Source: Lutraria lutraria
Taxonomy: Eukaryota > Mollusca > Bivalvia > Venerida > Mactridae
Reading direction: 5' to 3'
DNA length: 64,000 nt
NCBI GenBank assembly: GCA_964023205.1
Contig: OZ026840.1
Coordinates: 13,282,454 to 13,346,453, forward strand
How positions within the stretch are numbered: the stretch's first letter is position 1; each line of letters begins with the position of its first letter. The notes beneath the pieces are model-generated. The model made no database searches. It was not told where the DNA came from and saw only the letters and a list, made by a program, of their open reading frames with translations. This document shows, one piece after another, positions 35,896-46,274 of this stretch. A program made the position numbers and the translations under genes.

Positions 35896-37008
35896 ACAAG
35901 AGGGCCAAGATGGCCCTATATCGCTCACATGACAATCACTGTTCACTCATTAAAACATTGTTTTGAACCGGTGATCTAGTTTTTTACCCCAGACGACCTA
36001 TGTTCGAATTTGTCTTACATATCATTAAGACAAACAGTCTGACTAGGTTTGGTGAAGATACGATCAAAATTTGACATCTACAGTGTTAATAAGGTTTTCC
36101 TAAGATTTGACCTTAATATCATTTAGACAAACAATCTGACAAGGTTAGGCCAAGATCCAATCAAAACCATGACATTTAGAGCTTTTACAAGATTTTTACC
36201 TAAGATTTGACCTAGTGACCCAGTTTTTGAACCCGGCTGACCCATGTTCATCCTAGACCCACATATCATTGAGGCAAACATTTTGACAAGGTTTGGTGAA
36301 GATCAAATTAAAACTGTGACATCTACAGTGTTAACAAAGTTTTCCTAAGATTTGACCTGGTGACCTAGTTATTGACCCCAGATGACCCATATTTATACTC
36401 GACCGTTATATCATAAAAACAAACGATTTGACAAAGCTTGGTGAAGATTCAATAATAACTGTGAAATCTACAGCCTTAACATGGTTTTTCATAAGATTTG
36501 ACCTAGCGACCTAGTTTTTGACCCAAGATGACCCATGTTCGAACTCGTCCAAGATATTATGAAGACAAACATTCTGACAAGGTTTCATGATCATCCAATC
36601 AAAACAGTGACTTCTAGAGTGTTCACAAGGTTTTCCAGCAATTTGCCCTAGTGACCTAATTTTACTACAGAAATTGCCCATTATCAAACTTGACCTACAT
36701 ATTATTAACATAAACATTCTGACAAAGTTTCATGAAGATCCAGTCAAAACAGTGATTTCTAAAGTGTTCACAAGGTTTCCCTTATTTGGCCCTGGTGACC
36801 TAGTTTTTGACCCCAAATGGCCCAATATCGAACTCGTCCGAGATTTTGTTGATATTAACGTTCTGGCCCAGTTTTGCTAAAATTGAGCCAAAAATGTGGC
36901 CCCTAGTGTGGTCACAACATAAAGTTTGACGACGCACGACGCACGACGCCGGACGGAGAGTGATCCTAATAGCTCACTTTGTCACTTTGTGACATGTGAG
37001 CTAAAAAG
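35896..37008 (+). mobile_element. Pearl/Helentron-like element with ~150-bp tandem units
   Basis: The 5' end is ACAAGAGGGCCAAGATGGCC. The interior holds about six imperfect ~145-155 bp units, each with 'gacctagtttttgacccc' and 'gacaaggtttggtgaagat'. The 3' part is cgacgcacgacgcacgacgc followed by a hairpin tagctcac...gtgagcta and AAAAAG. The same two end signatures delimit the different-sequence element repeated at 44574-46189. Shared termini around unlike tandem cores match the bivalve 'pearl' repeats, which are thought to be Helitron/Helentron-mobilised. Confidence 0.65.
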
Positions 37009-37773
37009 CAACTTCTTAACAAAAAGCTTAAACCAATATGCTTCTTGAAATTCGTCTACCTATAACGTTTTGTTATAACTTTTCTGGTTATATATATTAC
37101 CCAAACAAAAACGCGACCTTCCGGTACGATACGCATATCGTTCAGCACTGTAGCGGTACGCAGCCATATCGGAACAGCCCTAATATCATTATAAATAGAT
37201 TTGATAGATCTAAATATGTTGTCTCTTATACCAGCATAATTTAATTATACCTTGACACCAACTACATGGAAATTTGCCAGTTGTAAATAAAACTACATGT
37301 ATCAAATTTGATATGGAATAACGGCAGGACTTGTTAAATACGATTTTCAAAACGATATCTCTTGATAATAGACACTCAGATAGTTGGTCAACGCATACAT
37401 AACAGTTGTCACTGGTGACACTGTAAGTTGTTGAGTGTTTCAACTGCGTTGTTTTATCCACAGCAATACAGAGTATGATCACTACTGTAGAAGGCTGAAA
37501 TACAAATATTCTGACAAACACGTGACTTGTCTAAAGTAAAATGCTAAAGCATTGTATATTTTCCCTAGACTTCAGTACAATTAATTACATTATTACTGAA
37601 TATCATGACATTTTTTATTGTGAAAAGTGTGCTAGTATCCCAGGTAACCTGGGTATTTTCTTTTATCAGTTCCCTTTTTAATACTGATTTAATTAGTATA
37701 ATTGGATTTCATTAAATCTATCATATAAATTATTTTAATAGTAACGTATGTTTAAATTTTACTGTATTTCCAG

Positions 37774-37956
37774 CTTATGCAGTACAATGCTAGGGAATTG
37801 GAGGAAAGTAAAAGGGCTTTCAAGACTTCTGTTCGTGAATTGGAGGGAACACAACGCGCTTTAAAGAGTTCAGATGCCGAATTAAAGGTAAAACAAAGTG
37901 CCATTTGTAGAGGAGAAAATGAGTTAAAAACATTGCAGTCCTTAAAATATAAGGCA
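37774..37956 (+). CDS. HEPN-locus exon 3: coiled-coil exon with 14-residue units
   Basis: The acceptor tgtatttccag ends at 37773 and the donor GTAAGT starts at 37957. It is 61 codons, phase 0 both sides. It encodes NARELEESKRAF, KTSVRELEGTQRAL, KSSDAELKVKQSAI and then ENELKTLQSLKYKA. These are 14-residue (two-heptad) units predicted to form a coiled coil. It closely parallels the exon at 56685, which has the same 14-residue register and ends VLKTLQSLKDNG at the same splice phase. The introns that follow both exons also share blocks, so the exons are paralogous by local duplication. Confidence 0.7.
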
Positions 37957-37999
37957 GTAAGTTTCGTGATCATATCTATAATTTCATTTCATCATTCGT

Positions 38000-39540
38000 T
38001 CAAATAGTTTGGTTATTCGAAGAAAACTTGCACATAAACTAACTATTTAGTGTGACTTGACATTAGAATTCAATAATTTTTATTTAGAAATCACACCATT
38101 TAACGCGCCACTTATTCTCTCAAATTTCTCTTTCAGTTCTGTGAAAAATAAAAAAATACTCAGTTTTGATGTTTTTACAAAATTTCGGGCAGAGTTTTAC
38201 CACAAGAGGTACATGGCGTAATTAAATGCCCTGCTATGCCTGAGCTGTTTATCAAACTTAGAAATTGTAAATAAAAGTATTCTAGACGATAAAATAGACA
38301 TTTGAGCTCGCCTTTTACGACGGTTTTGTAAATTAAAACAAATATTTTAAATCAACATTGTGGAATAGCTTCTGTTTGTACAAAGTAGGTCTTAGAGCAA
38401 AATGACCTGACAATGGAAAGATTAGATGTTTAATTTATCTGCTACAATATATGAATTTCTAGATATTATCACGAGGGGCGTGTCATGATTCCAGCGCACT
38501 CCTGTAACGATTCAAGGCCTGGCTCACGTCCTTTACTTCATTCTCGTGAATCCGAAATCATGTAACAAAGCTCTATTCTACCAAAAAGGACCGAGTCCAT
38601 GGTATCCTGGAGTTAAATGATATGATTTATAAAGGGGACGATCCCTATAAAATTTCCAACACAAGTCACATGAATGGTGCATTGGAGGATTCTGAAAGAA
38701 GGATAATACGGTTGACGGGCATAGGAATGCCATGAAATATAAATGTCTACAATTCCAAACGGACTGTGTAACAAGCTCAGATGGCATTCAAAGCTCTTCT
38801 GTCAACTTCATATGTTACTACATTAACACTTATGGTATCAACCAGGAAGGAAACAAGACGTATCCAATTATTTCTCCTGGCTGAAATGCTGAGCTTTTCC
38901 ACGGTCGGTTCGACCCACCCATTACCTAAGTATCATGCAATTATGACCTTAGTCCTGCTGAAACCGCATTAACCATCTCCCGGGCGTGAACGATCGGTTA
39001 ACCTAACAAATAGTTGTCCCAACAATCAGAAACTGACAGCAACTCCTTACAAGCCGTACACTATCTCCATTGTTCTTTAGTCAGAACAAAGCTTCTGTAT
39101 GTCATTAGTTTCTCTCTACCTGTACGTGCAATAATACTGCCCTATTATATTATCTTACACACATGTTTCTTGAGTAATTCACATCGATAGCCTAAAACAA
39201 TGTTTTATTGTGTGACTTGAAAGCATTTACTTCAATTATCTTTAATAAGCATTTCAATTCAATAAGCCTTTCTTATTCAATTACATTACATCTTCAATAA
39301 TCATTTCATCTCCAGTAAGTATTACAGGTGCAGCGACATACAACCAACACAAGTATCTATAACATATAAAACATCATCAGAAATACATACGAGTACAAAG
39401 TCACGTAATAGATTCTCTGACTTCTTTCATCAATACTAGTTATTCGTTCAGTTCAAATATTTCTTTAATCGCACGAGTTCGACATATTTCCTGCTCACAT
39501 TTACTGCTGTGTCGACTTGAGTTTATTTCAGCCTTGTGGA
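38000..39540. other. Intron, no exon seen
   Basis: The first ~250 bp resemble the intron after the exon at 56685 (about 57355-57530; shared 'aatactcagtttt' and 'atgcctgag'). The remainder is AT-rich without recognised features. Confidence 0.4.
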
Positions 39541-40156
39541 ACCACCCTATACTTATATAAGGGGTAACAGAATTATAAACCACTAGATGGCGCTAGGGCA
39601 GATTTTTGTAAATTTCATGCATGTTTCATATCAGAGTCCGTTTTGATTTTTGAATTAACTACAGAAAAATATTCTTTGAAAATAACTCAAACGGTATCGA
39701 AAGATGATCCCACAATGGATTGCTATATACTCGGCAATGTCCGACAGCTGTAATCGGGTGTTTACGAACTTGATTATACTAAAACAACTCTGGTAATTGG
39801 GCACGGGAAATTGGTTAAGGATGCAACAAATTCCTTAACGATATTGAGATACATTTATAATCCACAATGTCTAAGTATATAAGCATTGAAAAAAGCATCA
39901 GTCGGACATTTTAAATTCCAAGAAGGCGGACATCTATTATACTCATTTCGTCTCCGAGATAAAACATTCGGAATACCACGGATATTTTCGTTGTTGTTAA
40001 CATTCGGATCATCACGGATATTTTCGTGTTTTCGTTAGAGCATGAAATCCCGTTGATTCACGTGTCATTACCACTGGATTTGATTACTTTTAACTGTTAA
40101 TACGGAAGTTGCGAATCCATGTTACGATGATGTATTTATATAAGTTCTTGCAGCAC
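39540..40156 (-). repeat. Composite repeat: partner of 31370-31535 joined to a copy of the 503-bp element
   Basis: Positions 39540-39675 match 31370-31535 inverted. From about 39678 to 40156 the sequence matches the reverse complement of 22261-22763 (shared 'cggcaatgtccgacagctgt', 'cacgggaaattgg', 'ggatattttcg'). Its left end lacks the last part of the inverted terminus. Confidence 0.65.
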
Positions 40157-40959
40157 CTTAGCGTATTTTCACTTATTGAAACACTCTGCTTTGGCCACAG
40201 TCTGGAAGGGACATACAATGCGCGCTTTGGTTACCCTAGCAAATACAGGAGCAATTGGAAAAGATACTTGCCATAGGTGATTCCCATTCCATAAAACAAG
40301 AGTATTCCCCACTGCACGTCCAGAACAGCCTGTCCTCGGTTTTAGATAATATCAAAACCTATAATCATCTCTTGTTTGATAGGAGCTACATGTACATTAT
40401 CGTCATACTAGCGATGACCTATTTTTATATTGAAAGTCCCAATCACTAAATCTTACCTACACATTTTCCACCAAGTCGTCATTAACCGAATATTCCTATG
40501 AATAAGATGTTGGATCAGCGTGGTACAGACCTTATCTATGATTAATGCCATCTTTTGCAGTTGTATCTACAACTAGGTCACTCACCAGTCGTTAAAATAT
40601 GTGGTTGGAATTTGATTTTCAATCAAATTCCTTTGCTATCATTGACTTACTAAAATGCCGTGAGCTCCATAACTGTCATGGTTCCCGTTCCCACTCTCAC
40701 TCTATTGTGTGCTGTAAGATTGTGGACGGAAACCAACTAGTTTAGCATAAAATAGTTCTACTTTCGGCTTTCGTTCAGTAGGTCAGTAATTTCTCTACAG
40801 AAGTATGCATGTAATTACATTAATCTACTATTGATGTATGTCTTATATGTGACTTTTTGACATGTAAATCAGTGGTTAAGGTTTATATCCATAACGCGTA
40901 TCGATCGATACTATCGGCTAGAGCTATATATAGTTGGATAAATTCTAAAAATAGAATGT

Positions 40960-41100
40960 GGGGTTTTCCCGTCGAAGTGCAGAGAACAGAATGGCGGTAC
41001 CAGAGACGTATAATACAAGAGATAGGCAACTACGCGAAATCTCCCAATATCTCGTATGTCAATCGCGATATTTAGCGTGATCGCTCAGTTCGGTATATAG
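40960..41100. repeat. Block inverted relative to 43495-43640
   Basis: The 30-odd base block ccagagacgtataatacaag...aggcaact at 40998-41030 is exactly complementary to 43580-43612, and with gaps the similarity extends on both sides. The partner recurs in each copy of the triplicated unit. Confidence 0.6.
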
Positions 41101-41277
41101 TACGTCTACACGGTACATGCGAGTGACATTATCGAAAACAAAAAGACTGTCCGAATTTAGTGTCTTTAATATATCTATGCTGTTTTCGACTATACAATAT
41201 GACCGATTTTTATTGATGCTTGGGTACAATGTGGATTATTCTGTTTAGCGACATAAAATAATTTCCTTAAAAAAATC

Positions 41278-41312
41278 AGGGATGCTATATATATGTAATA
41301 TAGCATCCCTGA
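41278..41312. mobile_element. 35-bp minimal copy: two transposon ends fused
   Basis: It starts CAGGGATGCTATAT and ends ATATAGCATCCCTG, the termini of the 2.7-kb element at 22944-25648, with almost nothing between. It is flanked by AAAAAAT on both sides (41271-41277, 41313-41319), again a 7-bp duplication. Confidence 0.65.
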
Positions 41313-42099
41313 AAAAATGAAATTTATAGATCTCATTCATTGTTTATCAGTCAATACCTCTCACTTATTTTTGAAGGTGTGAAGTTGGTATATTGTCCTT
41401 ATATAAACACGACATGCAGTTGCCAATTATATTTTTTCTCTGTCTCTGTAATTTATTTTCTGAGTAACACTAGTACTTACATCGAGTCTTCCTCAGACTT
41501 TCTCTCATGGCATGACGAATGGTAAATATACCGATTATGGAAACAATTAATCTGTTTCCAACAAACAACAGTTGGAAACTGACAATGTCACCAAAAACAT
41601 GTATGGCTGAATCATCTTAAAGATGACAGATCTATGGATTTTATTTTTTTGTGGAATTTTGTTACTAATGCTGCATATAGATGTTGGGCGTTGCTTATCT
41701 ATTAATATGTCATCGCATAATAATATTAATATCAACATGAACCATATTGAAAAAAAATACTAACAAATATGATTTTACCCCCCCCCCCGGTATTTTTTTT
41801 TCAATGTCATACATTTTGTTATTTTGGCAGGCCTTTGAAGTTAACATCAAGTGGCTATCTTGTGTGAAAATTTGTTTTGTTTACCATATTAGGGATTATG
41901 CAGTCAAGGCAATTACTGGTCCCAGAACAGTATGGGTCCATAGATATCATCAGAAACATGTGTCACCAAAAGTTTTATGGTCATGCATTGTTTATTACAG
42001 CTGACGTCTGTGACACTTCAAGACTAATATATGTGTACAATCAGATAACATTCAAGAATGAAAAATCAATTATTTAAAAAAAACAATGTGTTTGCGAAA

Positions 42100-43275
42100 A
42101 AGAATTGACCATTTTTAATTTGAATTGCGAGACAAATATCCTCATTTAAGTGTTGAAACTGCTGGCAACCATCAATTACAGATTATCACAGTCTAAAATA
42201 CTGAAATTAAAGAAATCAAACGATTGGTTCTCAAGTTTTAGCGACTACAGTTTTGATGTTATGACCCGGCCTAGAATTTAACTGAAACTTTCAGTCTTTA
42301 AAGGGTAGCCAATTTATATTTTAATTCTGAGGCAAATATCCTCATTTGAGAGTGTTGAAACTTCGGGCAACGATCAATCACACATTATCACAGTCTAAAA
42401 TAATGGATTTATAGAAATAAAGCTAATAGTTCTCAAGTTTTAGCGAGTACAGTTTTGATGTTATGAATCGGCCAGGAATTTCACTGAAACTTTCAGTCTT
42501 TAAAGCGTAACCATTTTAAATTTGAATTCTGAGGCAAATATCCTCATTTGAGTGTTAAAACTTCGGGCAACCATCAACCACATATCAACAAAGTCAAAAT
42601 AACTTGAATCATAGAAATCAAACGAATAGTTTTAAAGTTTTAGCGAGTGCAGTTTGATGTATTTGCTAGGCCTAGAATTTCACTCGAATAATCAGACTTT
42701 AAGGGTGACATCAGTCTTTAAACATAAATTAAGACATATAATCAAATCTGAGAGCATTGAAACTTCGGGCAACCATCAATCATGTATCAACAAAGTAAAA
42801 AAAATTGAATTTTTGAAATCCAGCAATAAGTTTTCGAGTTTTAGCGAGTACAGTTTTAATATTATGACTCGGCCAGGAATTTCACTGAAACGTTCAGTCT
42901 TTAAAGCGTAACCATTTTGATTTGAATTCCGAGGTAATTATCCTCATTTGAGAGGGTTGAAACTTCCGGCAACCATCAACCACATATCAACAAAGTTAAA
43001 ATAACTTGAATCATAGAAATCAAACTAACAGTTCTGAGGTTTTAGCGAGTACAGTTTTGATGTATTTGCTAGGACTAGAATTTCACTCGAATAATCAGAC
43101 TTTAAGGGTGACATCAGTTTAAACATAAATTAAGATATATAATCAAATCTGAGAGCATTGAAACTTCGGGCAACCATCAATCATGTATCAACAAAGTCAA
43201 AATAACTTTAATTATTTAAATCCAGCAATTAGTTCTCGAGTTTTAGCGAGTACAGTTTTGATGTTCTGGCCTTCC
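42100..43275. repeat. ~201-bp tandem repeat, six units (also 46882-48057 and 51671-52846)
   Basis: The block tt(c/t)(t/g)a(a/g)gttttagcgagtacag recurs at about 42231, 42433, 42633, 42834, 43034 and 43236 (200-202 bp spacing). Units share 'tgaggcaaatatcctcattt' and 'cttcgggcaaccatcaa'. They are 80-90% alike by eye, older than the 4.8-kb triplication that carries them. Confidence 0.85.
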
Positions 43276-44573
43276 CCACCCACCGCAAGTTACAACGCAT
43301 CTCCACTCAGTACAGTACTCTACTTGTTTATTTCAATGAACTCGTTGAGTATGTATATAAATATATATATACACACACACACGAAATGATCTAATAATAA
43401 TTTTCTAAATTTTATGCATTCAGCTAGTGTTCGATATTTGTGAAGTGAAGTTGATAAACAGAGACGTAAGCAACCGTATCTCAATTATACAAAATGGCGG
43501 ACGACGGTTGCGGTTGTTGATCGCGTGAGAAATCCCGCGACGCATACGAGATTTCCCGGTATTTCCTTATCTCAAAGAACGAGTTGCCTATCTCTTGTAT
43601 TATACGTCTCTGGCGGTACACATAAATTTGCGAAGAAATAACAGTTATTGTGAAGTTCGCAATTATTATGTTGGTTCACAGTGTGTGAAGGGTATTTTGG
43701 TGTTAAGACAGAAGAATCGTAATGGAACTAATGGAATCGTGCGAAGTCGGTATACTCCGTAGCGAGATAGGCAAATATCGCCGTATAACGGCTCGTTTCC
43801 GTAATTTCCATAATTTTTACAATAAACCTGTCATATAGTCCAACATCATGATATTAAGTTTTAATATAATTCACATACCAATTATATAGATTTTCTGAAA
43901 AATCTTAAACTACGATTAATCAATCGATAGTGCCGGGTTTATGTCAGTTCATTTCGATAGCAATTTTGTTCCGAGTATGGAACTAAAAACATGGAAAATC
44001 GAAAAACTCTTCGAAATCAGATTATCACTAAAAGAATTATGTGTATCGATTTTAATTCGTTTCTAACACTGTAGTGTGCAATTAAAGTGACATGTGTGAC
44101 ATAATCAAGATATATATTATTAAAATGAAGCGTTTTTAAGAGCTTTTCGGTATGTACTAAATCAGTAAATATGACAGCAACAATGCTTATTTTGGTACCG
44201 ATGGATTCGGAAAATTATAGAATGGATAATGGGCTACATAAAAAACTCGAAACATCTGATAACTTAGATAACCATCATGCTAGGTTGATGGAATTTAGCA
44301 CATGAATATGTATATGTGCATAAATAGATGGCAATATTGAGATGGTGTATGTTAATTCCTAAGCATGAATATCCATCAACTGTACAGTTCCTAATTTAGG
44401 ATTTCTCCTAACAGTCATTGTTGTGTTGCGAGCAACACCAGTGACTTGTCTCATAGGAAAAAAATTACATTCCGACAGTACTTTCAGTACTTTGATTATA
44501 TTGAGGTTTGATTTTAAAGATATATGGTGTAAAGTCGGTCAGCAAATTATGTGTTGATGAGTGTGAAAGTACT

Positions 44574-46189
44574 TTTTAGCTCACCAGAGCACGAATGTGC
44601 TCAGGGTGAGCTTTTGTGATCGCCCTGCGTCCATCGTGCGTCGTGCGCCGTGCGTCGTGCGTCGTTACGAATTCGTGGCGTCCATGTTTACTTAAAACAA
44701 CATCTCCTCCTACACCGCTATGCTGATTGCAACCAAACTTGGCTGGAATGATCCTCGGGTGGTCCCCTTTTAAAGTTGTTCAAAAAATTAAATTTCATTA
44801 AAAATTCTGGTTGCTATGGCAACAAATAGAAAAAACTTAAAAAATCTTCTTGTCTGAAACCACAGGGCCTAGAGCTGAGATATTTGGTATGTAGCATTGT
44901 CTAATGGAACTCTACAAAGATTGTTCAAATTATTCCCCTAGGGTCAAAATTGGCTCCGCCCCGGGGGTAACTTGATTTTACATAGACTTATATAGGAAAT
45001 TTAAAAAAATTTCTTGTCAAAAACTACAATGCCTAGAGCTTTGATATTTGGTGTGTAGCATAGTCTAGTGGACCTCTACCAAGTTTGTTCAAATTATTGC
45101 ACTAGGGTCAAAATTGGCCCCGCCCCGGGGGTCACTTGATTTATATAGACTTATATAGGAAAATTTAAAAAATCTTCTTCTCCGAAACCGCAAGGCCTAG
45201 AGCTTAGATATTTTGTATGTGGCATTGTCTAGTGGACCTCTACCAAGTTTGTTGAAATTATGGCCCCGGGGTCAAAATTGGCCCTGCCCTGGGGTTTATT
45301 CTATTTTATATAGGAAAATTTAAAAAATCTTCTTCTCCGAAACCACAAGGCCTAGAGCTTTGATATTTGGTGTGTAGCATAGTCTAGTGGACCTCTACCA
45401 AGTTTGTTCAAATTATTGCCCTAGGGTCAAAATTGGCCCCGCCCCAGGGGTCACTTGATTTATATAGTCTTATATAGGAAAATTTAAAAAATCTTCTACT
45501 CCGAAACCACAAGGCCTAGAGCTAAGATATTTGGTATGTAACATTATCTAGTGGACCTCTACCAAGTTTGTTCAAATTATTACCCTAGGGTCAAAATTGG
45601 CCCTGCCCTGGGGTTTATTCTATTTTATATAGGAAAATTTAAAAAATCTTCTTCTCCGAAATCACAAAGCCTAGAGCTAAGATATTTGGTATGTGGCATT
45701 GTCTAGTGGACCTCTACCAAGTTTGTTCAAATTATTGCCCTAGGGTCAAAATTGGCCCCGCCCCGGGGGTCACTTGATTTATATAGACTTAAATAGGAAA
45801 ATTTAAAAAATCTTCTTCTCCGAAACCGCAAGGCCTAGAGCTTAGATATTTTGTATGCGGCATTGTGTAGTGAACCTCTACCAAGTTTGTTCAAATTATG
45901 GCCCCGGGGTCAAAATTAGCCCTGCCCTAGGGTTTATTCTATTTTATATAGGAAAATTTTTAAAAATTTTCTTCTCCGAAACCACAAGGCCTAGAGCTAA
46001 GATATTTGGTATCTAGCTTTGTCTAATGGACCTCTTTTAAATATGTTCATATAAGGGCCATGGGATAAAAAACGGCCCAGATGGGTCACTTGATCTTACT
46101 TAGACTCGTATAGAAAACTTCAACAATGTTAATCTCCAAATGACCTTTTCTCCTGGTGAGCATTTATAGGGCCATCATGGCCCACTTGT
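44574..46189 (-). mobile_element. Pearl/Helentron-like element in copy 1
   Basis: On the minus strand the 5' end is ACAAGTGGGCCATGATGGCC. The 3' end has cgcacgacg repeats, then the hairpin agctcaccctgag...gtgctctggtgagct and AAAAAG. The interior has about eight units alternating in length (about 155 and 164 bp), containing 'tccgaaaccacaaggcctag' and 'tggacctctaccaagtttg'. It sits inside intron-derived DNA, 14 bases before the exon-5-like relic. Confidence 0.7.
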
Positions 46190-46203
46190 TACATAATTTT
46201 CAG

Positions 46204-46274
46204 CAAAAAATGCTTGATAGGATGCAGGAGTCTGATTCCGATCAAGGGAGCAACACTGAACTATTTTTGGCCCT
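46204..46274 (+). pseudogene. Decayed duplicate of HEPN-locus exon 5 (copy 1)
   Basis: After attttcag it reads QKMLDRMQESDSDQGSNTEL, against QRLLEETLESDSDQGSDTEL in exon 5 at 58494. The acceptor survives. The donor is lost or shifted: the frame runs FLAL then stop, and the nearest GT (gtaaat at 46275) would break phase. The intron just upstream also matches the intron before exon 5 (gtgttgatga(g/a)tgtgaaag), but the pearl-like element now separates them. Confidence 0.7.

Noticed and set aside
38580..38972. Possible gene fragment on either strand
   Set aside because: Frames are short, without motifs, conserved copies or splice sites.
40255..40449. 64-codon frame starting MEKILAIGDSHSIKQEY
   Set aside because: Composition looks protein-like at first but no homologue is recognised, and there are no flanking splice sites in register with the locus.
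41747..42077. Open frames of 66-85 codons repeated in all three 4.8-kb copies (around DYAVKAITGPRTVWVH and the overlapping LLVPEQYGSIDIIRNM frame)
   Set aside because: Repetition only reflects the duplication. Two overlapping frames look equally open, no domain is recognised, and splice phases do not connect them to the HEPN locus.
43183..43389. 68-codon frame next to (TA)n and (CA)n tracts, present in triplicate
   Set aside because: It runs out of the 201-bp satellite into simple repeat, so it is non-coding.
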